This document shows, one piece after another, positions 1-9,285 of a stretch of DNA of 64,000 nt. Position 1 is the first letter of the stretch. Each line of letters starts with the position of its first letter. The notes beneath the pieces were generated by a model. It was not told the DNA's origin. It was given only the letters and a program-made list of their open reading frames with translations, and ran no database searches. The translations under genes and the position numbers were made by a program. The stretch is from positions 453,239-517,238 of the forward strand of contig NZ_JAYKBP010000002.1 in assembly GCF_035282405.1 (NCBI RefSeq), read 5' to 3'. The DNA comes from Parvimonas sp035282405 (lineage in GTDB: Bacteria; Bacillota; Clostridia; Tissierellales; Peptoniphilaceae).

Positions 1-1471
1 TAAATTTATTTTGATTTTGATTTGCTTTGTTCTCAGCTTTATTTAAATCAAATTTTGATAATTTAACTTCTATTGTAGTTGTCTTTCCATCTCTATAAAC
101 CTCAATCTTAACCTTATCGCCTATCTTATAGTTCAATAAAGCTGCTTTTAAACTTGAGTTAGATGTAACTTTAGTATCTCCAACTTTAGTAATAATATCT
201 TTAGGTTTTAATCCTGCAGACTCTGCTGGAGAACCTGAAAGGACTTCATGAATATATACACCTGAGTCTACAGGTAATTTTTGTTGTCCTAAGACATTAT
301 ATCTTGAAACATCTATACCTCTTATACCCAATGTAACACTTTCAAACTTACCATTTTTAATTATTTGTTCCAAAATAGGTTTTGCAAGATTAGAAGGAAT
401 TGCAAATCCGATTCCATCACTATTTCCAGCTTTAGCTGTATTAATTCCGATAAGTTGTCCTTTATCATTAAATAATCCACCACCACTATTTCCTGGATTT
501 ATTGCCGCATCAGTTTGGAATAAACCTTCCATAGTAGAACCATCTCTTAAAGTTATTACTCTATCTTTTCCTGAAATATATCCAGAAGTCAAAGTTGATT
601 TTAAATTTATACCAAGCGGATTACCGATTGCTATAGCTTTATCACCTATTGAAACTTTTGAACTATCACCAAATTCAACAGGTTTTAAATCAAGTCCCTT
701 AGGATCTATCTTGATAACTGCTAAATCTAAAGTTTTATCACTCCATAAAACTTTTGCTTCTCTTTTTGTACCATCACTCATTATTACAGTTACGGATTTT
801 GTTTTTGAAGGGTCAACAACATGGTTATTAGTTAAAATATAACCTTCTTTACTTACTATAACCCCTGAACCAAGTCCGCTTGTTTGTTTTTGAGTGGAAA
901 ACATATCTTCAGAAACCCCAACAGTTGTTATACCTACAACAGATTGCATCGCCTTTTGAGCAACTGATTTTTCTACTGTTGTGTTTCCTGATGTATCTGC
1001 ATTTGTCGTATTCGCGTTTTGATCAGTTGGTGCTTGATTTAAAGCAGATTTTCCGCTATTATTATTTTTTAGATAATAACTTGTTCCAGCCATACTTATT
1101 GAACTAGCTAGAATAATAGCTAATAAGAATTTTGAAAAAGATTTAAATCTATTAGCTTTTTTTCTTTTTTCAAATTCTTTTTGAACAATACCGTCAACAT
1201 AGGATTCAAAATTTTTATTATCATCTTTTGATTCATCTACATAGTCTTCATACTCTGACTCTGATTGTTTGATATAATCATCAGATGGTTCTTCAAAAAA
1301 TTTGCCATAAGTTTCATCTGCTTTATCAACTTTATCATTCATTTCTTCTGTATTTTCACTATTATATAATTTTTGAGTTTCACTAAATGAATCTTCGTTT
1401 TTGTTTGAAGTTTCATTTATATGTTCTTCATTTTTGTTTTCATCAAAGATATTATCTCTTTTATCGTCCAT
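1..1471 (-). CDS. htrA: HtrA/DegP-family membrane-anchored serine protease (3' end beyond window)
   Basis: The frame is open from an ATG at 1471 to the left edge, giving 490 complete codons without a stop, so the C-terminus is missing. In order it shows a long acidic, low-complexity cytoplasmic segment of about 110 residues, one membrane span (FLLAIILASSISMAG), an Asn/Thr-rich linker, then a trypsin-like domain. The catalytic His lies in ILTNNHVVD, the Asp in TLDLAVIKI and the Ser in NPGNSGGGL. A PDZ domain follows (SGVYIHEVLSGSPAESAGL). Known members degrade misfolded secreted proteins outside the membrane. The start is supported by a GAGGTGA ribosome site and a good promoter. It is transcribed away from the neighbouring kbl gene and is not part of that unit. 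The assignment is firm; only the missing end is uncertain. Confidence 0.93.
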   Translation of the reverse strand, partial: MDDKRDNIFDENKNEEHINETSNKNEDSFSETQKLYNSENTEEMNDKVDKADETYGKFFEEPSDDYIKQSESEYEDYVDESKDDNKNFESYVDGIVQKEFEKRKKANRFKSFSKFLLAIILASSISMAGTSYYLKNNNSGKSALNQAPTDQNANTTNADTSGNTTVEKSVAQKAMQSVVGITTVGVSEDMFSTQKQTSGLGSGVIVSKEGYILTNNHVVDPSKTKSVTVIMSDGTKREAKVLWSDKTLDLAVIKIDPKGLDLKPVEFGDSSKVSIGDKAIAIGNPLGINLKSTLTSGYISGKDRVITLRDGSTMEGLFQTDAAINPGNSGGGLFNDKGQLIGINTAKAGNSDGIGFAIPSNLAKPILEQIIKNGKFESVTLGIRGIDVSRYNVLGQQKLPVDSGVYIHEVLSGSPAESAGLKPKDIITKVGDTKVTSNSSLKAALLNYKIGDKVKIEVYRDGKTTTIEVKLSKFDLNKAENKANQNQNKF

Positions 1472-1502
1472 AATAAATCACCTCATATTTTTAATATCAT
1501 TT

Positions 1503-1531
1503 ATTATCTTGAACATATTTTAAACTGTCAA
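1503..1531 (-). promoter_or_regulatory. Promoter of htrA
   Basis: On the minus strand there is a perfect -35 TTGACA (1526-1531), a 17-bp spacer and a -10 GATAAT (1503-1508). The start codon lies about 30 bases further on. Confidence 0.75.
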
Positions 1532-1690
1532 CCTTAAAGTAAGCTTAAAGAAAAAAGTTTTTTAAAAATTTTTTTATTTTTTAAAAATATATTCAAAAAA
1601 TAAATTTTGAAGTCAATAGTAAAATAATGTATTTTCGTATTGTCTTATCTATCAACTGCTAACATTATATCGATAAAAACTTAAATGGAC

Positions 1691-1720
1691 TTAAAAAAGA
1701 GGAGAAATTTTCTCCTCTTT
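1691..1720 (-). terminator. Terminator of the tdh-kbl operon
   Basis: A perfect 12-bp stem AAAGAGGAGAAA / TTTCTCCTCTTT (1696-1707 and 1709-1720) is followed on the minus strand by a T-run. It lies 39 bases past the kbl stop. A T-rich tract also follows on the plus strand, so it may work both ways. Confidence 0.85.
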
Positions 1721-1758
1721 AATATTTTTTGTTTGTTTCTCTATTTTTAAGCTTAATC

Positions 1759-2943
1759 TTAAAGAATTCCCATGTCTTTCCCAGCTGATTCAAATGCTTT
1801 TACAGCTTTATCTAATTCTTCTTTACTATGAGCTGCAGAAATCATACAACGAATTCTTCCTGTTCCTCTTGGTACAGTTGGGAATACTATTGCGGAACCG
1901 AATACTCCGTATTCTCTTAATTTTTTAGAAAATTCCATAGTCTTAGCTTCATCTCCTATAATTACTGGAGTAATTGGAGTTTCTGAATGACCAGTGTTAA
2001 ATCCTAATTTTCCTAATTGTTCTTTGAAGTATTTAGCATTGTCCCAAAGTTTCTTTTGTAATTCATCTGTTTCGATTAAAGTTTCAACAGAAGCAATACA
2101 AGCAGCAGTATCTCCAGGAGATAAAGTTGTACTAAATAGAACTGGTCTTGCTCTGTGGTTTAACCATTCGTAAGCAACTTCGTTACAAGCAACATATCCA
2201 CCTTTAACTCCGATAGCTTTTGAAAGAGTTCCGATAACAAAGTCAACTTTGTCATGTAATCCGAAATGATCTACAGTTCCTCTTCCGTGGCTTCCCATAA
2301 CTCCTGAACCGTGAGCGTCATCAACATAAGTTAATGCATTATATTTTTCAGCTAATTCTACGATTTCAGGTAATTTTGCAAGGTCTCCGTCCATTGAGAA
2401 AACACCGTCAGTAATAATTAAGATTGTTTTATATTTTCCTTGAGCTTCAACTAAAACTCTTTCAAGGTCTTCCATATCACTGTGTTTGAAAACTGCTTTA
2501 TCAGCTTTAGTCATTCTAATTCCGTCTATAATTGAAGCGTGATTTAATTCATCAGAGATAATTAAGTCGCCTTTTTCTGTAATTGCTTGGATAGTTCCTA
2601 TATTACAATCATAACCTGATTGGAATATAAATGCTCTTGGAGATTTTTTGAAAGTAGCTAATTTCTTTTCCAATTCTTCGTGTAAATCCATATTTCCAAT
2701 GATAGTTCTTACAGCACCAGCACCTACACCATATTTTTCAATAGCTTCTTGAGCTTTTTTCTTTAAAACAGGATTATTTGCAAGTCCTAAATAGTTGTTT
2801 GCAGATAAGTTTACCATTTCTTTTCCGTCAAGAATAATTGTTGATGAATTCTTTCCGTTTAGTACAGGTAATGTACGATAAACTCCATCTTCTTTTAATT
2901 TATTAACTTTTTCTTGTAAAAATTTTAAATCATGAATACTCAT
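1759..2943 (-). CDS. kbl: Glycine C-acetyltransferase (2-amino-3-ketobutyrate CoA ligase)
   Basis: This 394-residue PLP enzyme of the alpha-oxoamine synthase family has the usual full length. It cleaves 2-amino-3-oxobutyrate with CoA to glycine and acetyl-CoA. Visible motifs are LSANNYLGL near residue 46, the substrate/PLP segment [11 protein letters not shown] (about 207-217, with Asp208 and His211) and the Schiff-base lysine in [12 protein letters not shown] (Lys242). The neighbouring upstream gene encodes a threonine dehydrogenase 24 bases away, which makes Kbl more likely than the related 8-amino-7-oxononanoate synthase (BioF) or 5-aminolevulinate synthase. The two genes form the threonine dehydrogenase route, expressed from one promoter and closed by a strong terminator. 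Confidence 0.94.
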   Translation of the reverse strand: MSIHDLKFLQEKVNKLKEDGVYRTLPVLNGKNSSTIILDGKEMVNLSANNYLGLANNPVLKKKAQEAIEKYGVGAGAVRTIIGNMDLHEELEKKLATFKKSPRAFIFQSGYDCNIGTIQAITEKGDLIISDELNHASIIDGIRMTKADKAVFKHSDMEDLERVLVEAQGKYKTILIITDGVFSMDGDLAKLPEIVELAEKYNALTYVDDAHGSGVMGSHGRGTVDHFGLHDKVDFVIGTLSKAIGVKGGYVACNEVAYEWLNHRARPVLFSTTLSPGDTAACIASVETLIETDELQKKLWDNAKYFKEQLGKLGFNTGHSETPITPVIIGDEAKTMEFSKKLREYGVFGSAIVFPTVPRGTGRIRCMISAAHSKEELDKAVKAFESAGKDMGIL

Positions 2944-2967
2944 ATCTTTTTCTCCTATTCTATATAA

Positions 2968-3915
2968 CTATTTTAATTTTTTGCTTAAATTGTCTAACAT
3001 ATCTACTGTCATCTTGTCTAAATCAAAACTTGGTTTCCAACCCCATTGTTCTCTTGCTGCAGAGTCATCCAATGAATTTGGCCAGCTTTCAGCTATAGCT
3101 TGTCTGATTGGATCTACATCGTAGCTTAATTTAAATTCAGGCATATGTTTTTTAATGCTTTCTTCTAAAATTTCTGGTGTTAAACTCATAGCTGTGATAT
3201 TGAAAGCATTTCTGTCCTTAAGTTTTGAAGGATCAGCTTCCATTAAATCAACAACTGCTTTAAGTGCATCAGGCATATAAAGCATATCCATTTGAGTTCC
3301 TTTACCTATATAAGAAGTGTAAGCTTTGTTTTTAATTGCTTCATAATAAATATGAACTGCATAGTCAGTTGTTCCTGCACCAGGTAATGTCTTATAAGAA
3401 ATAATTCCTGGATAACGAACTCCTCTTACATCAACGCCAAATTTATTATAATAGTAATCACATAAAAGTTCTCCTGAAACTTTTGTTACTCCATACATAG
3501 TGTTAGGTCTTTGAATAGTAACTTGCGGTGTATTATCAAGTGGAGTTCCAACTCCAAATGCTGCTATTGATGAAGGTACAAATACTTTTGCATTTAATTC
3601 TCTTGCAACTTCTAAAGTATTTACAACTCCGTCAACATTAACCTTCCAAGTTAATTGTGGCATACTTTCTCCTCTAGCAGAAAGTATTGCTGCTAAATTT
3701 ACTATTGTATCAGCTTTAAATTCTTTCGCCAATTCAAACATTCTTTTTGGATCAGTAACGTCTAATGTTTCAAAACGAATATCTTCGATAGCCGCTTTGT
3801 TTGCATCTGAGCAATCTGTAGCTAAGATATTTTCTCTTCCATAAATGTCCCCCAAATAAAGAGCCAATTCAGTACCGATTTGTCCAAGTGCTCCTGTCAT
3901 TAAAATCCTTTTCAT
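2968..3915 (-). CDS. tdh: L-threonine 3-dehydrogenase, SDR (epimerase-like) type
   Basis: This 315-residue NAD-dependent short-chain dehydrogenase has the nucleotide-binding motif TGALGQIGTE at residues 7-16 and the catalytic pair Tyr141/Lys145 in YGVTK, with the partner serines at 115-116. It belongs to the extended-SDR family that resembles UDP-galactose epimerases. In this family the substrate can be hard to read from sequence, but the directly following kbl gene points to L-threonine oxidation to 2-amino-3-oxobutyrate. It is not the zinc-dependent medium-chain Tdh of E. coli. The start is supported by an AAAGGAG ribosome site a few bases upstream. First gene of the two-gene operon. Confidence 0.92.
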   Translation of the reverse strand: MKRILMTGALGQIGTELALYLGDIYGRENILATDCSDANKAAIEDIRFETLDVTDPKRMFELAKEFKADTIVNLAAILSARGESMPQLTWKVNVDGVVNTLEVARELNAKVFVPSSIAAFGVGTPLDNTPQVTIQRPNTMYGVTKVSGELLCDYYYNKFGVDVRGVRYPGIISYKTLPGAGTTDYAVHIYYEAIKNKAYTSYIGKGTQMDMLYMPDALKAVVDLMEADPSKLKDRNAFNITAMSLTPEILEESIKKHMPEFKLSYDVDPIRQAIAESWPNSLDDSAAREQWGWKPSFDLDKMTVDMLDNLSKKLK

Positions 3916-3966
3916 TATTCAATCTCCTTTCAAAATAACTGAGTAAAATTTTTACTATCCAGATGT

Positions 3967-3995
3967 ATTATACATCAATTTTAATTACTTTACAA
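3967..3995 (-). promoter_or_regulatory. Promoter of tdh-kbl
   Basis: Minus strand -35 TTGTAA (3990-3995), 17-bp spacer, perfect -10 TATAAT (3967-3972). The rest of the AT-rich gap 3916-4190 shows nothing further that I can interpret. Confidence 0.75.
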
Positions 3996-4190
3996 CACCT
4001 TATATTAAAAAAATTAATATTTTTATATAGAATAAGTGAATAAATGATTCAATTAAATATAAATTAATAAAGCAAACAATAGTGAATTCCATTTAAAAAC
4101 TATAAAACTTTTATTCACATATTAATTTTATTTATCGTTAAAAACATCATTTTTCTTAATTTTTTAAGAACAATTTTTAAAAAACGAAAT

Positions 4191-4227
4191 AAAAAGCAAA
4201 AAGCTAAGGAAATACTCTCTAGCTTTT
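4191..4227 (-). terminator. Terminator of the MacB-like ABC gene
   Basis: Stem AAAAGCTA (4199-4206) / TAGCTTTT (4220-4227) with A-runs upstream on the plus strand that give U-runs on the minus-strand transcript, just past the stop at 4240. Confidence 0.7.
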
Positions 4228-4239
4228 ATACTAATTTTA

Positions 4240-7200
4240 TTATTCTGTTCTTAAGGCTTCAACAGGATTTTGTTTTGCAGCACTCTTTGAAGGAATAAAT
4301 CCACCAATTAAAGTTAAAATCATACTGATTAAGATTAAGGTTATCGCCTGTGAAACGGATAAATAAGCCGTTATATTAGGCATTTCAGTAACTTTTCTAA
4401 TTACAATATTTATCGGTATTAGTAATAAATATGTTATTCCAACTCCAAGAAGCCCTGCAAACAAACCAATTATTCCAGTTTCTGCATTAAAAACTTGTGA
4501 TATATTTTTCTTTGAAGCTCCAATTGATCTTAAAATTCCAATCTCTTTCTTTCTTTCGAGTACACTTATATAGGTTATAACTCCAATCATTATGGAAGAA
4601 ACAATTAAAGATATGGATACAAAAGCAATCAATACATAACTAATTACATTTATAATTGTAGTTACGGAAGAAAGTATCGCTCCAACCAAATCCGTATAAG
4701 TTATCATTTTATCCTCTTCGGAGTTATTTTTTCTCATCTCATTATAATTATCAAGTAAAGAAATTATTGATTTTTTAGATTCAAAATCTTTAGGATAAAT
4801 ACTGATTTTAGAAATATCATTATCTTCCCTATAGTTAAATAATTTCATATTGTTCTCATATGAACTTTCATTACTATTAGCCATAGCCATAATAAATGAT
4901 TTTATTTCTTCTTCATTTAAATTCATTGAAAAGGCTTTGCCGAATTTACTTGAATCTATAGATATTGCCTGTGGCAAATTTTTTATAGAAGATGTTAGAA
5001 CATTTTTAATATTATCGGCTATTGCAGTTGATATGTTTTTCATCAAATTTTCTATAAAACTTTTAGAAGAACCATTTTTTCCTTGCAAACTGCCTTTTAT
5101 TAAATCATTCACTCCTGAAGAAATCATATTTTTCGCTTCATCTGATGCAAGATAAGAATTAAAAGAATCTTTTAATTTAGACGGATCAGGCTTATTGTTT
5201 TCTTTGGCATATTTCAAATATCCATTTGAAAGATTATTTGCTAATTCCGATATATCCTTATTATCAAGTTTTAAATTTTCTCCCAATGATTTTAATAAAT
5301 TTTTAGTTTCAGCTGAAACTTTTGCTCTCGCTTCAGGAGTTTGAAAATACTCTAGTAAATATTGATTGAATTTACTAGGATCAGTGTAATTATTCTTTTT
5401 TGCAAATTCCGGATAGCCTGACATAATGGATTTCATTATATCGGTTATCTTTTCATTTGTAATTAAAGTCCCACTATTTTTAGCAATCATCTTCGAGAAA
5501 AAATCCTTTAAAATATTTTTTGCAGAATCTGTTTTCATATATTCATATATTGAGTTTGACAATTCTCTATAGTTAGTTGAAGGGTCTTTTGAAGAATAAT
5601 CTAAATATCCTTTTAGAATATTGCTGACTAATCCAATTAACTTATCCGATTCAAGTTTAATATCTAAATTTTTTAAAAAATCCATATCCAAATTACTACT
5701 CAAATATTTTGAAAAATCAATATTTTTCATTGAATTTGCATTAAAATTTAATTTAGAAGTATCTATTTTAAAAGCTTCAAATAGCTTTTTCTGATCTATT
5801 GAAAATAACTTTGCAAAGTCTAAATTCTGTTTAATTTTTTCTCCAAAAGGAGTATTTGTCAAAATATTGGTATCTGGATTTTCTTTTTGTGCCTTTACAA
5901 CTTCGCTTTCTTTTGATATTTTTCTTAAATTTGTTTCTAAGTCATCAGTATACCAAATACCAGGTTTTAAAATGAGTGAACTTTCATCACTATTTGGTGA
6001 AGCTATTCCAACTATTTTTAATTTTTTTGAATTATTTTTCAAAAGATTTTCAACAAATGGACTATCTGTAGAATTTTCTATATATACTTTATTTTTAGAG
6101 TCATAAGAATAAAGCTGTGAACTACTTAAAACTTTAAATTCTCTACCCACAATATCTTCGTACTTCCAAGAGATGTTATCCTCTTCAACATCTGTTTTTT
6201 CTCTATTTGCAAATTTTTTTACCATTTTTGAAAGCTCGTCATTATCACGAAGCCCCAGTGAATAAAAAATAAAATCAGATAGAGAACCTTTTGAGTTAGT
6301 TATTACTATCGCTTCATTTTCGTTACTTGGCCAAGAGCCATATTTTAAAGTATATTTATCCTTATACAGACTATCATTCTTAGGTAATTTATTAAATGCT
6401 TTCATAGAATTACTTGAAAAAAGAAAATTATTTGAAGAAAAACCCATTGATTTCATTGCCCCATTAGGATTTACTTTAACATATTTTTCTTTATTTAAAG
6501 TATAAATCATAGGTGTAATATCATATTTGTATTCTATTGTCTTAGCATAATTATTGATTGATTTTCCATCATTTTCAAAATATTCTTTTAAAGAAGATAA
6601 ATCATTTTTATTAATTGCAGATAGCATCTTTTGAATAGTTTTAACTTCTGCTATATCTCCATCATTATTTTCATCACTCGAATTTTCAAACATTCTACCC
6701 ATTGAAAAGCTACTTTTATCAATCTCTATTGGATAAGAAATCATTGTTTCCTCTTCCGTATCTTTAATAAACTGATTTACACCATTGGATAATCCTAAAA
6801 TTAAAGCTATACCGATTATTCCAATTGAACCTGCGATTGCAACCATAAGAGTTCTCTTAAATTTCGTTTTTAAGTTATTAAAACTTAAAGCTATGCTTGT
6901 AAGATAGGACATTGAAGACTTCCCAAAATTTTTATGAACTCCTTCACTCTCATTTTCTAAAATAAAAGGGGTGGTGTCAGAGACAATTCGTCCATCATTT
7001 AATTCAACAATTCTAGTTGAATATGCATTTGCCAACTTAGGATTATGAGTAACCATTATTACAAGTCTATCTTTTGCAACTTCTTTAAGTAACTCCATAA
7101 CTTGAACACTTGTTTCCGAATCGAGCGCACCTGTAGGTTCATCCGCAAGTACAATGCTAGGATTATTTACAAGTGCCCTTGCTATGGCAACTCTTTGCAT

Positions 7201-7638
7201 TTGCCCACCAGATAATTGATTAGGTTTTTTATGAATTTGACTTTTAAGCCCAACCTTATCCAGTACATCTATAGCCATTTGTTCTCTTTCAGCCTTAGAT
7301 ATTCCAGAAATAGTTAAAGCCAATTCTACATTTGATAAAATAGTCTGATGAGAAATTAAATTATAACTTTGAAAAACAAAACCTATTGTATGATTTCTAT
7401 AGCTATCCCAATCTTCATTTTTATATTTTTTAGTTGATATTCCATCAATTAAAAGCTCACCTTGTTCATATTTATCCAATCCCCCTATTATATTTAATAG
7501 AGTAGATTTTCCACTACCACTTGGACCAAGAATAGATACAAATTCATTATCTCTAAAATTAAGAGATACATTATCTAATGCTTTTTGAAATAAATCTCCG
7601 GTTTTATAACTTTTACTGATATTCTTTAACTGTAACAT
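4240..7638 (-). CDS. ABC exporter, fused ATPase-FtsX/MacB permease with a large extracytoplasmic domain
   Basis: This 1132-residue single-chain half transporter carries an N-terminal ATPase (about 1-225). Walker A is GPSGSGKST (38-46), the signature is LSGGQMQRV (142-150) and Walker B is VLADEP (163-168), all of the LolD/MacB type. A membrane span follows at about 263-283. A very large outside domain runs from about 290 to 985, then three C-terminal spans (about 990-1020, 1052-1075, 1096-1115) form the FtsX fold with LERKKEIGILRSIGAS. Within the outside domain, three related helical units start at residues 677, 741 and 806. Such mechanotransmission ABC proteins act on lipoproteins, peptides or antibiotics at the membrane face; the substrate here is unknown. 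It stands alone with a GGAGG ribosome site and its own terminator. Confidence 0.88.
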   Translation of the reverse strand: MLQLKNISKSYKTGDLFQKALDNVSLNFRDNEFVSILGPSGSGKSTLLNIIGGLDKYEQGELLIDGISTKKYKNEDWDSYRNHTIGFVFQSYNLISHQTILSNVELALTISGISKAEREQMAIDVLDKVGLKSQIHKKPNQLSGGQMQRVAIARALVNNPSIVLADEPTGALDSETSVQVMELLKEVAKDRLVIMVTHNPKLANAYSTRIVELNDGRIVSDTTPFILENESEGVHKNFGKSSMSYLTSIALSFNNLKTKFKRTLMVAIAGSIGIIGIALILGLSNGVNQFIKDTEEETMISYPIEIDKSSFSMGRMFENSSDENNDGDIAEVKTIQKMLSAINKNDLSSLKEYFENDGKSINNYAKTIEYKYDITPMIYTLNKEKYVKVNPNGAMKSMGFSSNNFLFSSNSMKAFNKLPKNDSLYKDKYTLKYGSWPSNENEAIVITNSKGSLSDFIFYSLGLRDNDELSKMVKKFANREKTDVEEDNISWKYEDIVGREFKVLSSSQLYSYDSKNKVYIENSTDSPFVENLLKNNSKKLKIVGIASPNSDESSLILKPGIWYTDDLETNLRKISKESEVVKAQKENPDTNILTNTPFGEKIKQNLDFAKLFSIDQKKLFEAFKIDTSKLNFNANSMKNIDFSKYLSSNLDMDFLKNLDIKLESDKLIGLVSNILKGYLDYSSKDPSTNYRELSNSIYEYMKTDSAKNILKDFFSKMIAKNSGTLITNEKITDIMKSIMSGYPEFAKKNNYTDPSKFNQYLLEYFQTPEARAKVSAETKNLLKSLGENLKLDNKDISELANNLSNGYLKYAKENNKPDPSKLKDSFNSYLASDEAKNMISSGVNDLIKGSLQGKNGSSKSFIENLMKNISTAIADNIKNVLTSSIKNLPQAISIDSSKFGKAFSMNLNEEEIKSFIMAMANSNESSYENNMKLFNYREDNDISKISIYPKDFESKKSIISLLDNYNEMRKNNSEEDKMITYTDLVGAILSSVTTIINVISYVLIAFVSISLIVSSIMIGVITYISVLERKKEIGILRSIGASKKNISQVFNAETGIIGLFAGLLGVGITYLLLIPINIVIRKVTEMPNITAYLSVSQAITLILISMILTLIGGFIPSKSAAKQNPVEALRTE

Positions 7639-7814
7639 TCCCGTCCTCCTTTACTAATATAGAATTTCTAATCTAAATCTAATATACCCCTCTATCTAAA
7701 AAATTAAATAAATACAATAAAATTACCAACTTTCAACTCAAAATTTGTACAAAATTTTATCATTTCTTATTAATACGAAAAAATAAAATTGAAAAAATTT
7801 CTTTGTAATGATAT

Positions 7815-7895
7815 AATTAATATAATTTAACTTTGTTAAATTATATTAATTTCATCGTGTTTACCTTAAAAATATTATCAAAATGGAAACACGAT
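7815..7895. repeat. Two adjacent inverted repeats upstream of purD
   Basis: A perfect 17-bp inverted repeat (7815-7831 and 7835-7851, 3-base loop TTT) made only of A/T except the closing C-G is followed directly by a second one, ATCGTGTTT (7854-7862) / AAACACGAT (7887-7895). They fill the gap between the divergent ABC gene and purD. The A/T hairpin could be a cruciform, an operator or a barrier between units. No gene is visible in 7639-8002. Confidence 0.7.
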
Positions 7896-8002
7896 ATAAT
7901 AATTTTAACTAAATTATCAAAAATAGAAAATAATATGAATTAAATCTAATAAATATTTTATAATTTATATATAATACCAAAAATAGATAAAGAGGTGATT
8001 TT

Positions 8003-9229
8003 ATGAAAATACTAATTATAGGAAAAGGTGGACGTGAACATGCAATGTTAAAGGCATGTCAAAAAAGCAAATTAGCGGAAAAAATTTACGTTTTACCTGG
8101 AAATTGCAAAATGGATGGTGCTACAAAAGTAGATATAGATATGTATGATATTGAACAAATTAAAGACTTTGCAATAAAAGAAAATATCGACTTGACTTTA
8201 GTAGGTCCTGCTGATGTTTTAGCACTAGGAATAAAAGACGAGTTCAACAAAAATGGATTACGACTTTTTGGACCTACAAAATCTGCAACAAGAATTGAAT
8301 CCAGCAGATATTTTACAAAACAACTTATGGAAAAATTGAAGATACCTACAACTAAATATGTTGTATTTACTGATAGAGATCAAGCTCTAAAATTCGTTTC
8401 AGAAATTGAAAAATTTCCCACAACTATAAAAATTGACTCCATTCCTAAAAATATGGGAATTTTCATTGCAAGAAGCAATAAAATGGCAATGGATATAGTA
8501 AATGAAATTTTTGATGAAAATGAAAATTCAAAAATTTTAGTTGAAGAATTTATCATAGGTAAGGAATTCTCAATCTTTGCATTGGTAAAAAATAGCAAAG
8601 TTTATCCACTACAAATTGTTAAGGATTACAAGAGAACATCAGATAGCGACGATGCTGAACATACCGGTGGTATGGGAGCTTGTAGCCCTGTTGCAAAAAT
8701 TACAGATAATGAAATTGAACAAGTTGTAGAAAAAATCTTAAAACCTATGGCAAAATCAATGTATGAAGACGGTTATGGCTTTGAAGGATTTTTATATGGA
8801 GAAATTGTTGTAACAAAAGATGGAATAAAAGTTTTAAGTTTTAATGCTAGACTTGGAGATCCCGAAGCCGAAGTTCTATTGCCACGTTTAGAATCAGACT
8901 TTGTTCAAAATATTCTGGATGTAATGGACGATAAAGAGCCTGAAATCAAATGGACTGACGAAGTTTGTATCGGTGTAGTTCTTGCATCAAACGGCTACCC
9001 TTCAAAAGAAAAATGCCAAGATAAAATTAATCTCGTTCCTGTAGAAAGTGATATTTGCTTTATGGGAGTTGAAGAAAAAAATAACGAACTCTACGCAAAA
9101 GGTGGAAGAAATTTAATTGTAACAACGATGGCAGAAGATTTTGAAAAGGCAAGAGAATTAGCTTATAGAGATGTCGAAAAATTAAAAACTGACTCTTTCT
9201 TCTACAGAGAAGATATCGGCGAATTTTAA
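8003..9229 (+). CDS. purD: PurD-like phosphoribosylamine-glycine ligase, divergent and stand-alone
   Basis: A 408-residue ATP-grasp protein that aligns with GAR synthetase along its length: IIGKGGREHA at 5-14, HTGGMGACSP at 220-229 and FNARLGDPEAE at 280-290 with the metal-binding Asn/Glu. PurD joins glycine and phosphoribosylamine in purine synthesis. Several usually fixed stretches differ. The glycine-rich ATP lid (typically KADGLAAGKGV) reads IKIDSIPKNMGIF at 142-154. The GPE near residue 68 is GPA. LYAGL is replaced by LYGEI near 264. No other purine gene is near. It may still be PurD, or an ATP-grasp paralog with a changed substrate. It starts at ATG 8003 behind GAGGTG, the only plus-strand gene between minus-strand neighbours. 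Confidence 0.75.
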   Translation: MKILIIGKGGREHAMLKACQKSKLAEKIYVLPGNCKMDGATKVDIDMYDIEQIKDFAIKENIDLTLVGPADVLALGIKDEFNKNGLRLFGPTKSATRIESSRYFTKQLMEKLKIPTTKYVVFTDRDQALKFVSEIEKFPTTIKIDSIPKNMGIFIARSNKMAMDIVNEIFDENENSKILVEEFIIGKEFSIFALVKNSKVYPLQIVKDYKRTSDSDDAEHTGGMGACSPVAKITDNEIEQVVEKILKPMAKSMYEDGYGFEGFLYGEIVVTKDGIKVLSFNARLGDPEAEVLLPRLESDFVQNILDVMDDKEPEIKWTDEVCIGVVLASNGYPSKEKCQDKINLVPVESDICFMGVEEKNNELYAKGGRNLIVTTMAEDFEKARELAYRDVEKLKTDSFFYREDIGEF

Positions 9230-9248
9230 AAATTGAATTATAATACAA

Positions 9249-9272
9249 AAAAGAGAGCTTGTGCTCTCTTTT
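9249..9272. terminator. Bidirectional terminator between purD and the CnaB adhesin gene
   Basis: Perfect 10-bp stem AAAAGAGAGC / GCTCTCTTTT with loop TTGT. It is flanked by A-run and T-run, placed between two convergent genes 20 and 14 bases away, so it can serve both. Confidence 0.88.
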
Positions 9273-9285
9273 GCTTTTTAACTAT

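Noticed and set aside
4850..6106. Plus-strand frames of 101 and 79 residues inside the ABC exporter gene
   Set aside because: No ribosome sites, composition expected from the complement of the real gene, which has clear domains on the other strand.
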